Shown piece by piece: positions 20,427 through 23,675 of a DNA stretch of 23,675 nucleotides. Location of the stretch: positions 1-23,675 of the IMG/VR virus record IMGVR_UViG_3300036980_000141. One strand, given 5' to 3'. Source of the stretch: a virus. The notes below the pieces were generated by a model. It saw only the letters and a program-made list of their open reading frames with translations, had not been told where the DNA came from and made no database searches. A program made the translations under genes and the position numbers. Position 1 is the first letter of the stretch. Every line of letters starts with the position of its first letter.

Positions 20427-22111
20427 GTGAAGTACCTCTGCGCTTCATTCATCGCCTCGCAGAACTCACGCATGAAGCCCTTCCACTGTTGCGGGTCTGG
20501 CTTGCGCGACCACGCCTGGAATGCTTCGGCGAACATCTCTTGTTGATTCTTTCCGGCGTAGATGCTGAGTTCACGCTTCACGACAGCTTTACTTGTCTTG
20601 AGGATCTCGGTGAACTTGTCTTGGGTTGATTGGGGAACCTTAGCCCATGATCCACCATGGAAGAACGCGAGATTCCTCTGCTTGTCAATCGCATGGCCCG
20701 CTTCGTGCACTATGACGTCGGCCCAATCCCCATCGGTCTTTGGGTGGAATCCCGCTATCATATCGTCGAAAAGTTGGAGCTTTGTTCCAGCAGCATCCTT
20801 CGCCCAGAAGTAATTGATCCGCATCTCTTGAACTCCGAAGTCTGCATATACCTTTCGATTCAGCATGGAGACTCTAAGGCTTCGGATTCCAGTACCTCCC
20901 CTGGTGAGAGCGCTCGCGTGTGTGAACCCCTGCGCGGTTTTCTTGAGTATGATCGGGTCGATGAGCATTGTATCGACCCCGGCATCGGCTGCTAATCGCA
21001 CGTTGTAGTAGTCCTTCAAGAACACCTCAAGATCCTCGTACGTCGAAATGCTGTTGATCGTTTGAGTGACAGAGCGCGCGGCTGGCGGAGCCCCGAGAGA
21101 AGGAATCGTTGGCTTGAGACGGCTCGGCGGGATCGGCTGCTGACGTGGCTGCGGTCGCGCTGGTGCGATTGCACTCGGCTTGAGCTTCGGAGTGACGTAG
21201 ATGACGGCGCACCTGCAATGCGGGTGTGCGGGAGGATTCGGAACCCCGTTAGCGCCGACCGGGAACATCCCCATCAGCGGAACTCGGGTACCCTTGAGTC
21301 CCGCGCAGATGGGGCAGGTGACCTCGTCGCCCGACGTGAACCACTCCTTCTCCAGTGGCATCGCGAGTCGGTTCGACGCCGCCTTCATCGTCTCAAGCTG
21401 CGCGCTGTTGTGCGCCCAGGACATCTCCGTCCTCGCGATGCGGATCGCTCTCGCTCTGATAAGCGTCCCCTTGTATCTGTCCGTCGCTTTCGCGAGGCGG
21501 TCGCCCGTCCATCCTTTGCCACGGAGACGCTCGACGAGCTTGCCGAACGATCCGGCTTCCGCATTCGTCAGGCCTATCGTCTGCCGAAGGCGCTTGGCGA
21601 TCTCCACCGTGGGCCACTTCTCTCTCGCGCCTTGGCTGAGGATCGAGTATACCGCTTGCTTCTGCTGTCTCGTGAGGTTCACGATGAGCGCCTTATTCCT
21701 GGTCTTGTAGACGGACTCAATCGTGCGCTTCGCGGGCTCGGAATCGAAGATGACTCCCTTGCGATTCGCGAGTCTCTCGACCCCCTCTGCCGTCTGCGCG
21801 ACGACCGAGTCTGCCATCGCCAACTCGATCCCCTCTAGCTCGGCAGCGAAGACCTCGAACGCCTTGACGTATTCATCCTCTAGAGTCCTCGTCGGGCTTC
21901 CCTGCTCGACGCTGTGCGTGATCGCTTCGTCAGAGAGGCGCGCGGAATCAACCGCCGAGAGGAACGCCTTCGCTGCCTTGCGTTCTGGCGATGCGATGAT
22001 AGACTTGAGACGCTCTGAGGGATCACCCTCGTAGAGGACGTCTTCGTGCTCCTCGACTTGCTTGATCGAGAAGATGCGCGCTCTCGCGGCGACCTGCGCC
22101 AGTTGGAGCAT
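20423..22111 (-). CDS. Head morphogenesis protein (Mu F/SPP1 gp7 type) with C-terminal HExxH metallopeptidase-like domain
   Basis: About 562 residues from the ATG at 22111, preceded by GAGGAGG and overlapping the portal stop. The first roughly 310 residues are a minor head protein of the Mu F/SPP1 gp7 family: helical N-terminus, then RIARTEMSWAHNSAQLETM, a CPIC pair near residue 266, and PPAHPHCRC near residue 298, the classic Cys/His end of this domain. Members sit next to the portal and may enter the cell with the DNA. After a Pro-rich linker comes an extra domain of about 220 residues containing HEAGHAID (His469, Glu470, His473) and, 50 residues later, QQEMFAEAFQAW (Glu525/Glu529). This fits a gluzincin peptidase of the type seen in anthrax-lethal-factor-like and polymorphic toxin peptidases. 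The fold assignment is inference; the motif is seen directly. Confidence 0.88.
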   Translation of the reverse strand: MLQLAQVAARARIFSIKQVEEHEDVLYEGDPSERLKSIIASPERKAAKAFLSAVDSARLSDEAITHSVEQGSPTRTLEDEYVKAFEVFAAELEGIELAMADSVVAQTAEGVERLANRKGVIFDSEPAKRTIESVYKTRNKALIVNLTRQQKQAVYSILSQGAREKWPTVEIAKRLRQTIGLTNAEAGSFGKLVERLRGKGWTGDRLAKATDRYKGTLIRARAIRIARTEMSWAHNSAQLETMKAASNRLAMPLEKEWFTSGDEVTCPICAGLKGTRVPLMGMFPVGANGVPNPPAHPHCRCAVIYVTPKLKPSAIAPARPQPRQQPIPPSRLKPTIPSLGAPPAARSVTQTINSISTYEDLEVFLKDYYNVRLAADAGVDTMLIDPIILKKTAQGFTHASALTRGGTGIRSLRVSMLNRKVYADFGVQEMRINYFWAKDAAGTKLQLFDDMIAGFHPKTDGDWADVIVHEAGHAIDKQRNLAFFHGGSWAKVPQSTQDKFTEILKTSKAVVKRELSIYAGKNQQEMFAEAFQAWSRKPDPQQWKGFMREFCEAMNEAQRYFT

Positions 22112-23364
22112 CACTCCTCCTCGGCTGGCGTGCCGGGCATGGCAGTGTTTTCAAGAGGGACGAGGGGGGCTGCGGTGAAGCGACTCGCGCCTATCTCGCC
22201 GCCGAGCTCCTCGTACCCCAACGCTTCCCTCGCCTCGTCAACCGAGAGCAGGCCCGATTGGAAACCTTGCACGACCCGCACCCACATCGAGGTCTGCTCT
22301 TCACCGAGGGCTTCGATGCTGTCCCGGTCGTACTGCAAGACCAATCCAGGCCCGAACTGCGGGGAGAGCCATCGGTTCAACTCGTCGCGGACGTGGTCGA
22401 GTAGGGGAAGGACGGTCTCCTGGTAGAGACTGGCCCTCTCCGACCTCAGCTTCGCGTAGGTCTTCTCTGCCATGTCACCCAAGAGACCAGAGGGAACGCC
22501 GAGAGCAGCAGCGATCTCACGCGCGCTGATCTGCAGCCCGTTCGCCCACTGCATGTCCGCTGGCGACCACGAGGTCTTGTCCACCTTCTGCGTCTTCGGG
22601 AGGACGATGTTCCTGCCAGCTTGAGATGAGCCGCTGCGCTTGTTCAGCCGCTCGAGTAGCTTCTCTGCATCGCTCTCCGTCCCGCCCTCCATGTAGACCA
22701 CGAGGCCGGGGACTCCACCGTGCTCCAGCAGTGCCTTGTTGAGCTTGCGCCCCTCGTTGTTGACGTCAATGGAACGGGAGCAGGCGGACAGCGGGGAGAG
22801 ACCTCGCAGATCATCGAGAGGATTGAAGAACTTGAAGTGCCCGATGTCGTCTGCTTCGATCTCCTCGCGCCCCTTCGATCCCTGGTAGACGTAGCCCTTG
22901 ACCGGATCGCTCTTGCTGTCTCCGGCGATCACGGCGACTAGATCGGGCCTGAGGTTGTACATGATGACCGGAGGACCGTTGCGCGTCTCCGGCCCTACGC
23001 CACGAACGAACCCCTCGCCCGAGATGTAGAGGTGGCAGACCAACTCCCTCATCCACTCCGATGTGCCCTGCTGCTCATTCGGCCTGTGGATGAGTTGCAT
23101 CAGCTTGTGGTCGTCGGGCATCTCGTCGTAGTTGTCGCCCCTCTGCTGATAGAGCAGCCACCCGACTCCTGCGGCAGCATCGGCGATGACGGTGATCGCT
23201 CGGTAGACGTAGGGGTTCTGCCCGTAGGCTTCGTTCGCGTAGGCCTGGAAGTTCCAGGTCGTCCAGGTGGGGGTGCCCATGTTCATGACGTAGCTCGATG
23301 GAGATGTCGTCGCCTTGCCGGAGAACCCGGAGAAGGCAGCACGGAGCCGCGAGCCGAGGCTCAT
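22111..23364 (-). CDS. Phage portal protein, HK97 family
   Basis: Forms the dodecameric ring at the capsid vertex through which DNA enters and leaves. Family signatures are in order: NPYVYRAITVIADAAAGVGW near residue 50, a PNEQQGTSEWMRELV-type block with SGEGFV, GHFKFFNPLDDLRGLSPLSA, and ALGVPSGLLGD followed by LRSERASLYQETVLPLLDHV. The last 50 residues hold a DRDSIEAL / GLLSVDEAREALGYEEL segment typical of these portals. The length of 417 residues is normal. I chose the ATG at 23364, which overlaps the terminase stop as TGATG and follows a GGTAGG ribosome site, rather than the TTG one codon upstream. The C-terminus is acidic and its stop overlaps the next ATG in the same way. Confidence 0.95.
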   Translation of the reverse strand: MSLGSRLRAAFSGFSGKATTSPSSYVMNMGTPTWTTWNFQAYANEAYGQNPYVYRAITVIADAAAGVGWLLYQQRGDNYDEMPDDHKLMQLIHRPNEQQGTSEWMRELVCHLYISGEGFVRGVGPETRNGPPVIMYNLRPDLVAVIAGDSKSDPVKGYVYQGSKGREEIEADDIGHFKFFNPLDDLRGLSPLSACSRSIDVNNEGRKLNKALLEHGGVPGLVVYMEGGTESDAEKLLERLNKRSGSSQAGRNIVLPKTQKVDKTSWSPADMQWANGLQISAREIAAALGVPSGLLGDMAEKTYAKLRSERASLYQETVLPLLDHVRDELNRWLSPQFGPGLVLQYDRDSIEALGEEQTSMWVRVVQGFQSGLLSVDEAREALGYEELGGEIGASRFTAAPLVPLENTAMPGTPAEEE

Positions 23365-23675
23365 CAACCTACCACGATGAATATCTCGCTTGTTGGGAGC
23401 CAGTCGGAAGCGAACGCCATGACGACAGCATCGCCCCGGTCAGGCGAGCGTCCGAGGCGGGATCTAATCTCATCCTTCGACTCCACTTTGACCGCCCCTA
23501 CACTTGTAACATCCCAGGTCGGCGTCGTCAAGTCCGCAGTCAAGGCATCGTCGGGGGGTAGTGACACTCCGCACATATTCTCGGGGTTGAGAAGCTCTCG
23601 GAGCACCCACCACGCTCTCGCTCGCAGGTTGAGGTAGTGCCTCGATCCGTGCTCGCCCTCATTCTGCTTCGACGT
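23364..23675 (-). CDS. terL: Terminase large subunit, C-terminal fragment
   Basis: Partial gene: the reading frame is open to the right window edge, so only the last 103 residues are visible. They match the end of the nuclease domain of large terminases: an aromatic patch RARAWWVLRELL, then LPPDDALTADLTTPTW, and the diagnostic ending VESKDEIRSRLGRSPDRGDA followed by VVMAF. In this family the Asp in SPDR-GDA is one of the metal-binding acidic residues of the RNase H-like headful/cos-cutting nuclease. The protein pumps DNA into the prohead and cuts the concatemer. The stop codon overlaps the portal ATG as TGATG, the usual terminase-portal order. An internal GTG at 23606 is not a real start, because the frame continues upstream with terminase-like sequence. 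The ATPase domain would lie beyond the window. Confidence 0.93.
   Translation of the reverse strand, partial: TSKQNEGEHGSRHYLNLRARAWWVLRELLNPENMCGVSLPPDDALTADLTTPTWDVTSVGAVKVESKDEIRSRLGRSPDRGDAVVMAFASDWLPTSEIFIVVG

Noticed and set aside
20197-20448. 84-codon N-terminal extension of the prohead protease frame
   Set aside because: It overlaps the coupled 76-residue gene, is Arg-rich without family similarity, and the ATG at 20196 has a ribosome site and gives a normal family N-terminus.
1-23675. tRNA genes, CRISPR arrays, insertion sequences or attachment sites
   Set aside because: No cloverleaf-like sequence, regularly spaced repeats, transposase or terminal inverted repeats were seen; coding sequence fills nearly the whole window.

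Overview
The window is a GC-rich, densely packed late (virion) operon of a tailed double-stranded DNA phage or prophage. Every supported gene lies on the minus strand, so transcription runs from high to low coordinates. The set (terminase, HK97-type portal, protease and capsid, tape measure, lambda-like tail tip) indicates a siphovirus with a long non-contractile tail and an HK97-fold head. Strong GGAGG-type ribosome sites imply a bacterial host. No integrase, repressor, replication gene or host gene is present, so the host and the choice between free phage and prophage cannot be decided here. The operon continues past both window edges.

Head region (about 23675 to 15665): C-terminal end of the large terminase, portal, a Mu F/SPP1 gp7-type head morphogenesis protein with an unusual C-terminal HEAGH metallopeptidase-like domain, a small Cys-containing protein, prohead protease, major capsid protein, a probable decoration-type protein, a small basic protein, a gp6/gp8-type head-tail connector, a virion-morphogenesis (HK97 gp10/Mu gpG-like) protein and a probable tail terminator.

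Tail region (about 15651 to 2362): a glycosyltransferase-methyltransferase fusion sits between the tail terminator and the tail tube. Then come a small protein, the tail tube protein, the tail assembly chaperone pair joined by a canonical -1 frameshift site (GGGAAAC), a 1995-residue tape measure protein with internal repeats, and the tail tip. The tip consists of a minor tail protein, a gpL-like four-cysteine protein, and a central hub/tip-attachment (J-like) function apparently split over two genes that carry probable beta-sandwich binding domains.

Distal region (about 2359 to 1): a membrane-anchored coiled-coil protein (possible holin or spanin role), a 58-residue acidic protein, a small charged protein, a second glycosyltransferase paralogous to the first, a 141-residue predicted structural protein, a stand-alone domain resembling the C-terminus of cysteinyl-tRNA synthetase, a possible 17-codon coupling ORF, and the start of another gene.

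Most gene junctions overlap as ATGA or TGATG, so the operon looks translationally coupled. The least ordinary features are the two related glycosyltransferases (one fused to a methyltransferase) inside the structural operon, which suggest modification of virion proteins; the metallopeptidase fused to the head morphogenesis protein; the split tip-attachment protein; and the free-standing CysRS-like domain.
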